A DNA stretch of 64,000 bases from Acidovorax sp. RAC01 (GTDB taxonomy: Bacteria; Pseudomonadota; Gammaproteobacteria; Burkholderiales; Burkholderiaceae_C): positions 2,557,001 through 2,621,000 of the forward strand of contig NZ_CP016447.1 of assembly GCF_001714725.1 (NCBI RefSeq), written 5' to 3'. The position numbers were made by a program, and so were the translations under genes. The notes below the pieces were generated by a model that worked only from the letters and a program-made list of their open reading frames with translations, was not told the origin of the DNA and did no database searches. Position 1 is the stretch's first letter. The number at the start of each line of letters is the position of its first letter. Shown here piece by piece: positions 57,145 to 64,000 of this stretch.

Positions 57145-57827
57145 AACTGGCCCCTACCGCAGGAATCACAAGCATGAGTAGCTATCAAAAGCGTAGTAAG
57201 GAAGCGTTGGCCAAGCGCGTGGCGCAGGACATCCACGACGGCGCGTACGTCAACCTCGGCATCGGCCAGCCGACCCTGGTGGCAAACCACATCCCCGAGG
57301 GGCGTGAAGTCATCCTGCAAAGCGAAAACGGCATCCTGGGCATGGGCCCGGCGCCCGCCGCCGGGCTGGAAGACTACGACCTCATCAACGCCGGCAAGCA
57401 GCCCGTCACGCTGCTGCCCGGCGGCGCGTACTTTCACCACGCCGACAGCTTTGCCATGATGCGCGGCGGCCACCTCGACATCTGCGTGCTGGGCGCGTTC
57501 CAGGTGTCGGCCACGGGCGACCTGGCCAACTGGAGCACGGGCGAGGCCGGCGCCATCCCCGCCGTGGGCGGTGCGATGGACCTGGCCATCGGTGCCAAGC
57601 AGACCTGGGTGATGATGGACCTGCTGACCAAGCAGGGCGCCAGCAAGATCGTCACGCAGTGCACCTACCCGCTCACCGGTGTCGCCTGCGTGAAGCGCAT
57701 CTACACCGATCTGTGCACACTGGCCTGCACACCCAGCGGGCTGCAGCTCATCGACCTGGTGCCCGGCCTTTCGCTGGCCGACCTGGAGCAGCTGGTGGGC
57801 TTGCCCATCCGCCCGGCAGCAGCCTGA
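57141..57827 (+). CDS. pcaJ: 3-oxoadipate CoA-transferase subunit B
   Basis: A 228-residue beta chain. The catalytic Glu62 is in VILQSENGILGMGP. LLPGGAYFHHADSFAMMRGG and DLANWSTGEAGAIPAVGGAMD are family blocks. The first ATG overlaps the pcaI stop. A second in-frame ATG at 57174 begins MSSYQKRSKEALAKR, which matches the usual N-terminus and is preceded by CAGGA. The first eleven residues and the leader derive from the intergenic repeat. Either start is possible. Confidence 0.93.
   Translation: MKLAPTAGITSMSSYQKRSKEALAKRVAQDIHDGAYVNLGIGQPTLVANHIPEGREVILQSENGILGMGPAPAAGLEDYDLINAGKQPVTLLPGGAYFHHADSFAMMRGGHLDICVLGAFQVSATGDLANWSTGEAGAIPAVGGAMDLAIGAKQTWVMMDLLTKQGASKIVTQCTYPLTGVACVKRIYTDLCTLACTPSGLQLIDLVPGLSLADLEQLVGLPIRPAAA
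57142..57195 (+). repeat. Intergenic repeat family, copy 8, inside the start of pcaJ
   Basis: GAAACTGGCCCCTACCGC, AAGCATGAGT and then AGCTATCAAAAGCGTAG align position by position with the copy in front of pyrC (GGCTGCTAGCGC, AAGCATCTAC, AGCTATCAAAAACATAG). This copy is translated: it supplies the pcaJ start region. Confidence 0.6.
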
Positions 57828-57859
57828 CGCGACCCCCTTCCAGATTTCAGGAGACACCC

Positions 57860-59068
57860 ATGACGCAACCCCAAGCCTTCATCTGCGACGCCATCCGCAC
57901 GCCCTTCGGCCGCTACGGCGGAGCCCTGTCCAGCGTGCGCACCGACGACCTCGGTGCCATCCCCATCAAGGCGCTGATGGAGCGCAACCCCGGCGTGGAC
58001 TGGGCGGCCGTGACCGACGTGATCTACGGCTGCGCCAACCAGGCCGGCGAAGACAACCGCAACGTCGCCCACATGAGCAGCCTGCTGGCGGGCCTGCCCA
58101 TGGATGTGCCCGGCGCCACCATCAACCGCCTGTGCGGCTCCGGCCTGGACGCCGTGGGCTCTGCGGCGCGCGCCATCAAGTCCGGCGAAGCCGGGCTGAT
58201 GATTGCCGGCGGCGTGGAAAGCATGAGCCGCGCACCGTTTGTCATGCCCAAGGCCGAGAGCGCCTTCAGCCGCAACAACGCGGTGTACGACACCACCATC
58301 GGCTGGCGCTTCGTCAACAAGCTGATGAAGGAAAAGTACGGTGTGGATTCCATGCCCGAAACCGCCGAGAACGTGGCTGTGGACTTCAAGATCGAGCGCG
58401 AAGCCCAGGACCAGATGGCCCTGCGCAGCCAGCTCAACGCCGTGGCCGCCATCAAGGCCGGTCATCTGGCGCGCGAGATCGTGCCCGTGCGCATCCCTCA
58501 GAAAAAGGGCGACGCGATCATCGTCAGCCAGGACGAACACCCCCGCGAGACCAGCATCGAAGCGCTGGCCAAGCTCAAGGGCGTGGTGCGGCCCGATGGC
58601 TCGGTGACGGCCGGCAACGCCAGCGGCGTGAACGACGGCGCCTGCGCGCTGCTGCTGGCCGATGAAGCCAACGCGGCCAAATACGGCCTCAAGCCCCGCG
58701 CGCGCGTGGTGGGCATGGCCACGGCCGGCGTGGCGCCGCGCATCATGGGCTTTGGCCCCACGCCCGCCACTCTGAAGGTGCTGGCGCAGACGGGCCTGAC
58801 CATCGACCACATGGACGTGATCGAGCTGAACGAAGCCTTTGCCGCACAAGGCCTGGCCGTGCTGCGCGCCCTGGGCCTGAAGGACGACGATGCCCGCGTG
58901 AACGCCTGGGGCGGCGCGATTGCCCTGGGCCACCCGCTGGGCGCCAGCGGTGCCCGCCTGGTGACCACGGCCGTGAACCGCCTGCACGAGCACGCCGGCA
59001 AGTACGCGCTGTGCACCATGTGCATCGGCGTGGGCCAGGGCATTGCGCTGATCATCGAGCGCGTCTGA
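57860..59068 (+). CDS. pcaF: 3-oxoadipyl-CoA thiolase
   Basis: A 402-residue thiolase. The nucleophile Cys92 is in NRLCGSGLDAVG, the His of GGAIALGHPLGASGA and the Cys of CTMCIGVGQG complete the active site. It cleaves beta-ketoadipyl-CoA to succinyl-CoA and acetyl-CoA, the last step of the pathway. It begins 32 bases after pcaJ with a GGAG box, so the three genes form one operon. The specificity is inferred from the neighbours. Confidence 0.93.
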   Translation: MTQPQAFICDAIRTPFGRYGGALSSVRTDDLGAIPIKALMERNPGVDWAAVTDVIYGCANQAGEDNRNVAHMSSLLAGLPMDVPGATINRLCGSGLDAVGSAARAIKSGEAGLMIAGGVESMSRAPFVMPKAESAFSRNNAVYDTTIGWRFVNKLMKEKYGVDSMPETAENVAVDFKIEREAQDQMALRSQLNAVAAIKAGHLAREIVPVRIPQKKGDAIIVSQDEHPRETSIEALAKLKGVVRPDGSVTAGNASGVNDGACALLLADEANAAKYGLKPRARVVGMATAGVAPRIMGFGPTPATLKVLAQTGLTIDHMDVIELNEAFAAQGLAVLRALGLKDDDARVNAWGGAIALGHPLGASGARLVTTAVNRLHEHAGKYALCTMCIGVGQGIALIIERV

Positions 59069-59405
59069 CCGTTGACGGGCAGCACCCCGCTGCCCGGCCA
59101 CGCAGACGCGATGACCACGCGATGACCACGCGATGGGCACGCCGGGCGCGGCGCCCCGTTCGCGGCCTTCATGCCCTGAGCAGCCCGCAGGCCGCCGCTC
59201 GCCGCGCTGTCGGCTGCCACTGCCGCTGCGGCACCGCGCGCATGCCGCGCGGCGTTGCCACCACCACAGGCCCGTCCGGGTGGTGGTGTTCTCTGTTCCA
59301 AGTCCTGCCCGGTTCCATCCCTCCGGTTCAGGCGCTGGCGTGGCCCACCCATGGCCGCGGACCCGCCCCCCCGTTCACCCATCCTCACCCTCAGGAGCCA
59401 TGCAC
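59069..59405. other. Gap between pcaF and the Bug protein gene
   Basis: A 337-base GC-rich gap. An 11-base motif ACGCGATGACC occurs three times in tandem (59106-59138, the last copy imperfect). I see no hairpin terminator and no credible small gene. Confidence 0.5.
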
Positions 59406-60407
59406 ATGTTTTCAACCCGCACGACGATCATCACCCGCCGCAGCTTCGCCGTGGGCGCAGGGCTGTCTGCCGCCCTGCTGGCCACCAGCCCGGCCGCGCT
59501 GGCGCAGGCGTACCCGTCCAAGCCCATCACCATCATCGTGCCCTTCGCTGCCGGTGGCACCACCGACATCCTGGCGCGCGTGGTGGGCCAGGCGCTGACC
59601 ACCGAGCTGGGCCAGCCGGTGGTGGTGGACAACCGCGCGGGCGCGGGCGGCAACATTGGTGGCGCGGCCGCGGCCAAGGCCACGCCCGACGGCTACACCC
59701 TCTTCATGGGCACGGTGGGTACGCACGCCATCAACGCCAGCCTGTACAAGAAGATGCCGTTCGACCCGGTCAAGGACTTTGCGCCGCTCACCCGCGTGGC
59801 CACGGTGCCCAACCTGCTGGTGGCGCACCCCAGCCAGCCGTTCAAGACCGTCAAGGACATGATTGCCTACGCCAAGGCCAACCCCGGCAAGCTCACGTTT
59901 GGCTCGCCCGGCAGCGGCGCGTCGCCCCATGTGTCGGGCGAGCTGTTTCGCAGCATGACCGGCACCGATTTGCTGCATGTGCCCTACAAGGGCAGCGCCC
60001 CGGCCATGACCGACCTGCTGGGCGGCCAGATCTCGATCATGTTCGACAACATGCCCTCGGCCATCCAGCATGTGCGCAGCGGCAAGCTGGTGCCCATTGC
60101 CGTCACCACGGCCAAGCGCTCGCCTGAGCTGCCCAACGTGCCCACCATCGCCGAGTCCGGCGTTCCGGGTTATGAGGCCACGTCGTGGTTCGGCATGTTT
60201 GCCCCGGCCGCCACGCCCGCGCCCGTGGTGGCACAGCTCAACAAGGCCATCGTCAAGGTGCTGAACCAGCCTGATGTGAAAAAGAAGATTGCCGAGCAGG
60301 GCGGCGACGTGGTGGCCGAGACGCCAGAGCAGTTTGCCGCCTTCATCAAGGCCGAGACCACCAAGTGGAGCAAGGTCGTCAAGGAATCGGGCGCCAGCGT
60401 GGATTGA
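59406..60407 (+). CDS. Bug-family (tripartite tricarboxylate transport) periplasmic binding protein
   Basis: A 333-residue periplasmic binding protein with a twin-arginine-like signal (TRRSFAVGAG, cleavage near ALAQA). The Bug fold is shown by YPSKPITIIVPFAAGGTTDI, NRAGAGGNIG, FGSPGSGASPHVSGELF and VPYKGSAPAMTDLLGGQISI. These proteins bind carboxylates or aromatic acids. No TctA/TctB membrane partners are adjacent. The second ATG (59406) was preferred over 59400 because the GGAG box is then 8 bases away. Linkage to pcaIJF suggests a dicarboxylate or aromatic ligand. Confidence 0.9.
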   Translation: MFSTRTTIITRRSFAVGAGLSAALLATSPAALAQAYPSKPITIIVPFAAGGTTDILARVVGQALTTELGQPVVVDNRAGAGGNIGGAAAAKATPDGYTLFMGTVGTHAINASLYKKMPFDPVKDFAPLTRVATVPNLLVAHPSQPFKTVKDMIAYAKANPGKLTFGSPGSGASPHVSGELFRSMTGTDLLHVPYKGSAPAMTDLLGGQISIMFDNMPSAIQHVRSGKLVPIAVTTAKRSPELPNVPTIAESGVPGYEATSWFGMFAPAATPAPVVAQLNKAIVKVLNQPDVKKKIAEQGGDVVAETPEQFAAFIKAETTKWSKVVKESGASVD

Positions 60408-60414
60408 TGGTGGA

Positions 60415-60485
60415 CTTTTATTGCTACGTTTTACATAGCAATAAGGTCTTTTGCAGCAAGCCACGGGGCCTCTTTTGGATTGAAT
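60415..60485 (-). repeat. Intergenic repeat family, copy 9
   Basis: On the minus strand: TTCAATCCAAAAGAGGCCCC, GTGGCTTGCTGC, then TTATTGCTATGTAAAACGTA. It starts just after the Bug gene stop codon, in the 245-base gap before the convergent hipA gene. Confidence 0.7.
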
Positions 60486-60652
60486 CCAGCAGCTTGTCTT
60501 GCAGGCCCAGCTTGAACTGCGCGGCGGTCATGCTGGCCAGCGGGGAAAAGTGCGGGTTTCCGGCGGTGCAGGCGCTGGCAACGCTTGGCGCGGGGTGAGG
60601 GCGTGCCGTGGGCGGTGGTCGGAGGCTGCGGGCGATGCGGTATCGCGCCCGG

Positions 60653-61987
60653 TCAGCAGTATTCGGCCCGTTGCCGCTTCAGCGCAGGCCGGTCAATGCT
60701 GGCGGCCAGTGCTTCCATGTCTGCATCGCACACGTCCATCTGGCGGAAGTGCGTGACCCAACGATCCACCGTGCGCGTAACCTCCTGCACCAGCGCCAAT
60801 GCGCGGGCGCGGGTGATGCCGAACTCGCTCAGCTCGGTCAGCGCGTTGTCCAGCGTGGCCTCGGCGCCGTGCCGGCCCACCACCATGGCCTGGTAGCCCA
60901 TGTTCTGCAGCGTGGGCACCACGTCGAAGGCGGGGGCGAGGTCGTAGTAACCGTCAAACCCCAGGCGCAGGCAGTGGTTGCGCTCATGGTCGTCGGTGTT
61001 GTCCATCAGGATGTTGAACACCATGCGGCGAAACAGCTCCTCGCGCAGCGCCTTTTGCCGGTCGGGGTGGGCGTGGCGCAGCAGCACGGTGGCCAGTGCG
61101 CCGTAGCTCTCGGCCAGCCCGGCGGCGGCCAGCGCGGTGCGGGCTGAAATGCAGTGCACCCGCAGGTCAAGTTCGTTGATCTGCACCCGGTCAAAGCGCT
61201 CGATGGTCAGCGCATGGCGCTGCTTGCGCCCGGCGTGTGGCGCGGCCAGGGGCAGCACGCCCGTGGTGGCCACCTTTATGCCGGCCTGCGCGGCCAGCGT
61301 CATGGTGGCGTGTTCGATCAGCGGTGTGTCCACGGCATCGTCCAGGTCGCTGAACTTGATGACGCAGGCGCCGCGCTCGGTCTGCAGCAGCGCCTTGGGC
61401 CGCGCCCCACCCAGGGTCACGCCGGGCTGCACCAGCCGCTGCATTTCGGTGGTGACGGGGGTTTGCGCCTGCACCTCTTGCACCGCACGCACCAGGGCAT
61501 CAAGGTCGCGCAGTTGTGGGTAGGGGCCGATGCGGCGGGGTATGTAGCGCTCGGCCGAAGTGGAGATGCCCAGGGCGCCGAACCGGTCGTCGCCCGCAAA
61601 CAGCAGCATCTCCAGGATGGACAGCCGCGCGGGCCGGTCGACGTGGCGGATGATGCGCTCGCCCCAGCGGTCGGGGCGGGCATCGTCGATGGCGCCGGGG
61701 GCGCTGTCCTTGTGACCTGCGCTGAAGACCTGGCCCGCGACCAGCGGAAGGTCTTCGCTGAGCGGGAACTCCCACCAGTCTGCGGCATAGGCAAACGTGG
61801 CGCAGTTGGGCACCAGTTGCGACAGGCTGACCGCGCCGGCCAGTACCGGGTGGGCGGGGTTGACCAGTGCCCAGACGTAGAGGGTGTCTTGCGGGATGTA
61901 GTCGCGCGGTGTGACGTGCGGCGCGTGGCGTGGCGCGGGCCCTGGCTGTCGCGCTGCACGGGGCAGGGCAGCAGGCCGCCGGGTCAT
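60653..61987 (-). CDS. hipA: HipA-type toxin, Ser/Thr kinase
   Basis: A 444-residue HipA kinase. The HipA core includes the Gly-rich LGGARPKALL (nucleotide-binding loop), HATMTLAAQAGIKVATT, the catalytic MDNTDDHERNH and the metal-binding YYDLAPAFDVVP. HipA phosphorylates glutamyl-tRNA synthetase in E. coli, halting translation and causing persistence. The first 30 residues are Pro/Arg-rich and may be non-native or a start further in. The start overlaps the end of hipB by four bases. Confidence 0.92.
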   Translation of the reverse strand: MTRRPAALPRAARQPGPAPRHAPHVTPRDYIPQDTLYVWALVNPAHPVLAGAVSLSQLVPNCATFAYAADWWEFPLSEDLPLVAGQVFSAGHKDSAPGAIDDARPDRWGERIIRHVDRPARLSILEMLLFAGDDRFGALGISTSAERYIPRRIGPYPQLRDLDALVRAVQEVQAQTPVTTEMQRLVQPGVTLGGARPKALLQTERGACVIKFSDLDDAVDTPLIEHATMTLAAQAGIKVATTGVLPLAAPHAGRKQRHALTIERFDRVQINELDLRVHCISARTALAAAGLAESYGALATVLLRHAHPDRQKALREELFRRMVFNILMDNTDDHERNHCLRLGFDGYYDLAPAFDVVPTLQNMGYQAMVVGRHGAEATLDNALTELSEFGITRARALALVQEVTRTVDRWVTHFRQMDVCDADMEALAASIDRPALKRQRAEYC

Positions 61988-62703
61988 GGCCGAGCCCTCT
62001 TGCGGCCCGACACCAGGGCCGCCAGGCCTGCCGCCGTGCTGTTGGGCGCGCGTGCGGGCAGGCTTGCAGCCGCGTCGGTCGGGGCGTGGTCTGCAGCGGG
62101 TGCAAGGGGTTGGTCCGTGCCCGCGAATGGCTTTGCCTGTGCTTCGGCGACCTGGTGGGTGGCATGCCTGGATATCGCTACAGGCATGGGCGTGGTGCCT
62201 GCGCCCAGCGGCTGGGCAACTGTGGTCGCCCTGAGGGCAGCGCCAGAGCGGGGCGCTCCCTGGCCCGATGGTTCACCCGGCTTCAGGGCGTTGGCGGCAT
62301 TACCGGTGGGCAGCCTTGCGGCGGCAGGCGCACGGGCAGGTGCACGGGCAGGTACGCGGACAGGTGCACGGGCAGGTACGCGGACAGGTGCACGGGCGGG
62401 TTTGCGTGTGCGAGCCACTTCGCGTTCCAGCGATGCCATGTCGTTCTGCGGCGCAATCAGGTCGGCCAGGCCCTGGGCCTGGTTGATGAGCCACATGCAC
62501 ATCACATACGACGCCATGGCCACGGACGGATCGCCCCGCTCGATGCGCGCCATGGTGGGCTGCGACACACCAAGGCGCTCCGCCCACTGGGCCTGCGTTT
62601 CGCGGCGGCGCTTGCGCGCGATGACGATGTTCTGCGCCAGCAGCGCAATCTGCTGGCGCACGGCCTGGGGATAGTCAGCAGGGCTGGTTTTTTGGACTGG
62701 CAT
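61984..62703 (-). CDS. hipB: HipB-type antitoxin/regulator with extended repetitive tail
   Basis: A 239-residue protein. The first 80 residues are a HipB-like helix-turn-helix (IARKRRRETQAQWAERLGVS, QPTMARIERGD). The remaining 155 residues are a Pro/Ala/Arg-rich, probably disordered tail, including tandem four-residue units of RVPA/RAPV type. Typical HipB is about 90-110 residues. HipB represses its own operon and neutralises HipA. It precedes hipA on the same strand and overlaps it by four bases. The start is the ATG inside the left operator arm. Confidence 0.9.
   Translation of the reverse strand: MPVQKTSPADYPQAVRQQIALLAQNIVIARKRRRETQAQWAERLGVSQPTMARIERGDPSVAMASYVMCMWLINQAQGLADLIAPQNDMASLEREVARTRKPARAPVRVPARAPVRVPARAPARAPAAARLPTGNAANALKPGEPSGQGAPRSGAALRATTVAQPLGAGTTPMPVAISRHATHQVAEAQAKPFAGTDQPLAPAADHAPTDAAASLPARAPNSTAAGLAALVSGRKRARP
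62329..62400. repeat. 12-bp tandem repeat in the hipB tail
   Basis: Six 12-base units of alternating types TGCACGGGCAGG and TACGCGGACAGG; a perfect 24-base pair of units is repeated twice (62341-62388). The reading frame is kept, giving four-residue units. Confidence 0.85.
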
Positions 62704-62746
62704 TCATAGATGTTAGATCGAAATCTGAAAACAGATATCTATGAAT
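62702..62746. promoter_or_regulatory. hipBA operator: inverted repeat at the hipB start
   Basis: ATTCATAGAT (62702-62711) and its exact reverse complement ATCTATGAAT (62737-62746) flank a 25-base spacer. The spacer contains a smaller inverted repeat ATCTG-AAAA-CAGAT (62723-62736). It overlaps the hipB start codon, in an AT-rich region. Confidence 0.75.
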
Positions 62747-62821
62747 GAATAGCACACCGTTTCGGGTGTTGTATTTTTCGCTGAGTATTCACAAACATCT
62801 TAAAAAGACAATTTATAAAAC

Positions 62822-62831
62822 ATCTATGAAT
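62822..62831. promoter_or_regulatory. Third copy of the hipBA operator half-site
   Basis: ATCTATGAAT, identical to the operator arm, lies 75 bases further upstream in the same AT-rich leader. It could serve as an extra HipB site, with looping to the first operator. Confidence 0.55.
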
Positions 62832-62910
62832 ATTTATGGCGCGCAGCGGGCTGTGTGCTACCCCGGTTCCGGGCCTGCAGCCATCCCGTGGCAGAAACCG
62901 CCGCTGCGGG

Positions 62911-63378
62911 CTACTCCCTGGCCTCCGCGGGCACTTCCGGCCCGATCTTGAACACCCCGCTCACCCGCGCACAGGGCACGCCATCCGCAGACACCAGCCC
63001 TTGCGCAAACACCAGCGACCGCGTCACGCGCAGCGGCTCAGCCTCGCCTTCGACCCAGGCTCCCAGCGCAGCAGGGGCCAGGTAGTCGATCTGCAGGCTG
63101 ATGGTGGGCAGAAACCGGTTGTGCACCTGCTCGCTTTTGCGGTGCACCGACAGCGGCAGCAGCATGTCGCAAAAGCTCGCCATCATCCCGCCATGCAGGT
63201 TGTTCATGGGGTTCACATGCTGCGCCAGCACCCGAAAGCCGAACTTCACCACGCCGCCCTGCTGCAGCAGGTACAGCGGGCCGTTGTGCTGAATGAAGGG
63301 GCCGCCGGCCACCAGCGGCGCAAAGCCGTCCGGAATGTCGGGGTGCGTGGCTGCAGGGCCGTTGGTGTGCATGGGCAT
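62911..63378 (-). CDS. PaaI-like hotdog-fold thioesterase
   Basis: A 155-residue hotdog-fold protein. The PaaI-type block is HVNPMNNLHGGMMASFCDM, followed by PTISLQIDYLAPAALGAWVEGE. It hydrolyses acyl-CoA thioesters; PaaI acts on phenylacetyl-CoA products, but the substrate here is not known. The stop codon of the upstream transglutaminase-like gene overlaps its ATG by one base, so they are coupled. Confidence 0.85.
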   Translation of the reverse strand: MPMHTNGPAATHPDIPDGFAPLVAGGPFIQHNGPLYLLQQGGVVKFGFRVLAQHVNPMNNLHGGMMASFCDMLLPLSVHRKSEQVHNRFLPTISLQIDYLAPAALGAWVEGEAEPLRVTRSLVFAQGLVSADGVPCARVSGVFKIGPEVPAEARE

Positions 63379-64000
63379 CAGTGGGCTTCCTTTTCGTTGT
63401 CAATGTCGCGGTCGAAGCTGGCGCCTTGCAGGCTGCTGCGGGTGGCGTTGCCCTCCAGCCAGCCGCCATACACCGCCTGGAAGTCGCGCACGATGTCATC
63501 CAGCGGCAGGTCGTCAAACGTGCCGCGCTGGTGCACGTACTCCATGTGGCGCTGGCCGGTCTTGTCGAACGGGTGATAGATAGAGTCGGCGTGCCCGTCG
63601 AACTCCAGCGGCAGCAGCCCGAACTTGTCGCACAGCCCGATGTTGAATGCGGGCGTGGCCTTGCGCCACTGGCCGTCGATCCAGATGTCGGTGTAGCCGT
63701 GCCAGATGAAAAGGTCGGTTTTCATCGTCTCGCGCATGCGGGCGGTGCTCAGGTGGTTGCGCACATCGGCAAAGCCCATGCGGGCCGGAATGCCTGCGGC
63801 GCGGCAGGCGGCCGTCAGCAGGGCGGCCTTGGGCACGCACCAGCCGTGGCCGTGGGCCAGCACGCTGCTGGCCCGCATGCCCGCAGGCGACAGGTCAATG
63901 CGGTACGGGTCGTACCGGAAGCTGTCGCGCACGGCCAGGTACAGGGCTGCGGCGCGCTCGCGGTCGGTGCTGCCCTGTGCGTGCTGCGTGGCAAAGGCGT
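63378..64000 (-). CDS. Transglutaminase-like domain protein (partial, cut by window edge)
   Basis: At least 207 codons, with the N-terminus outside the window. The transglutaminase-like catalytic triad is visible: Cys in HGHGWCVPKAALLTAACRAA, His in FIWHGYTDIWIDG and the Asp of that block. ARMGFADVRNHL and TFDDLPLDDIVRDF follow. These proteins are proteases or amide-forming enzymes of unknown target in most bacteria. It overlaps the thioesterase gene by one base. Confidence 0.85.
   Translation of the reverse strand, partial: AFATQHAQGSTDRERAAALYLAVRDSFRYDPYRIDLSPAGMRASSVLAHGHGWCVPKAALLTAACRAAGIPARMGFADVRNHLSTARMRETMKTDLFIWHGYTDIWIDGQWRKATPAFNIGLCDKFGLLPLEFDGHADSIYHPFDKTGQRHMEYVHQRGTFDDLPLDDIVRDFQAVYGGWLEGNATRSSLQGASFDRDIDNEKEAH

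Noticed and set aside
59069..59405. Small coding frame between pcaF and the Bug gene
   Set aside because: The Arg/Ala/Pro-rich translation and absent ribosome-binding site suggest a GC shadow.
62329..62400. CRISPR-like array
   Set aside because: 12-base tandem units without spacers, inside a coding region.

Overview
This is a GC-rich chromosomal window from a beta-proteobacterium of the order Burkholderiales. Protein character and gene order point to the family Comamonadaceae, close to Acidovorax, although no search was run. Supporting signs are hemL-thiD-rubredoxin beside a Pil-Chp chemosensory operon, the yqgE-ruvX-pyrR-pyrB-pyrC order, an IclR-controlled pob/pca aromatic pathway, a Bug-family solute-binding protein, and many copies of a short intergenic repeat of the type seen in this family. 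Genes are tightly packed, and I see no prophage, insertion sequence, integrase or CRISPR array.

Layout. 0-5.1 kb: the end of a UbiH-type monooxygenase, a MOSC protein, ychF, a membrane diguanylate cyclase, a YqaA/DedA-like membrane protein and a secreted protein that looks like a degenerate VanX dipeptidase. 5.3-8.8 kb: dusB-fis, purH and an anchored cytochrome c. 9.0-11.3 kb: pobA with a divergent IclR regulator. 11.4-13.9 kb: hemL and a divergent ThiD-like kinase, then rubredoxin on the other strand. 14.0-25.1 kb: pilG-pilH-pilI-pilJ-chpA and pilU, the twitching-motility signalling system. 25.2-31.6 kb: a photolyase, then the yqgE-ruvX-pyrR-pyrB-pyrC'-plsC run. 31.8-36.9 kb: a TonB-dependent receptor and an iron-type ABC transporter (fbpC/fbpB) around a Fur-box-like site. 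37-41.6 kb: a small secreted Cys protein, an orphan sensor kinase, a PanE-like reductase and an RhtA-like exporter. 41.9-48.5 kb: tRNA-Arg(CCU), then tamA-tamB. 48.6-55.3 kb: a MoxR ATPase / small membrane protein / acetyltransferase / vWA (CoxE-like) cluster, a dihaem cytochrome c, an ABC1 kinase-like protein and three DUF genes. 55.5-60.4 kb: an IclR regulator divergent from pcaIJF, then a Bug protein. 60.6-64.0 kb: a hipBA toxin-antitoxin pair with an unusually long HipB, a hotdog thioesterase and a partial transglutaminase-like protein.

How it works together. pobA turns 4-hydroxybenzoate into protocatechuate. pcaIJF carries out the last two steps of the beta-ketoadipate pathway to succinyl-CoA and acetyl-CoA. 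The middle steps (pcaHGBDC) are not in the window. Each half has its own IclR regulator and a similar three-half-site operator. PilG/PilH/PilI/PilJ/ChpA form one sensory pathway feeding type IV pilus retraction through PilU. PyrB and the PyrC-like protein probably form the Pseudomonas-type aspartate transcarbamoylase, in which the PyrC partner has lost its metal ligands.

No clearly new defence or biosynthetic system stands out. The most notable items are: the nine-copy intergenic repeat, which has become the start of pcaJ, the end of hemL, the end of an acetyltransferase gene and a ribosome-binding site; the HipB tail with a 12-bp tandem repeat and the inverted-repeat operator in front of it; the degenerate VanX-like secreted protein; and the MoxR/vWA cluster of unknown function.
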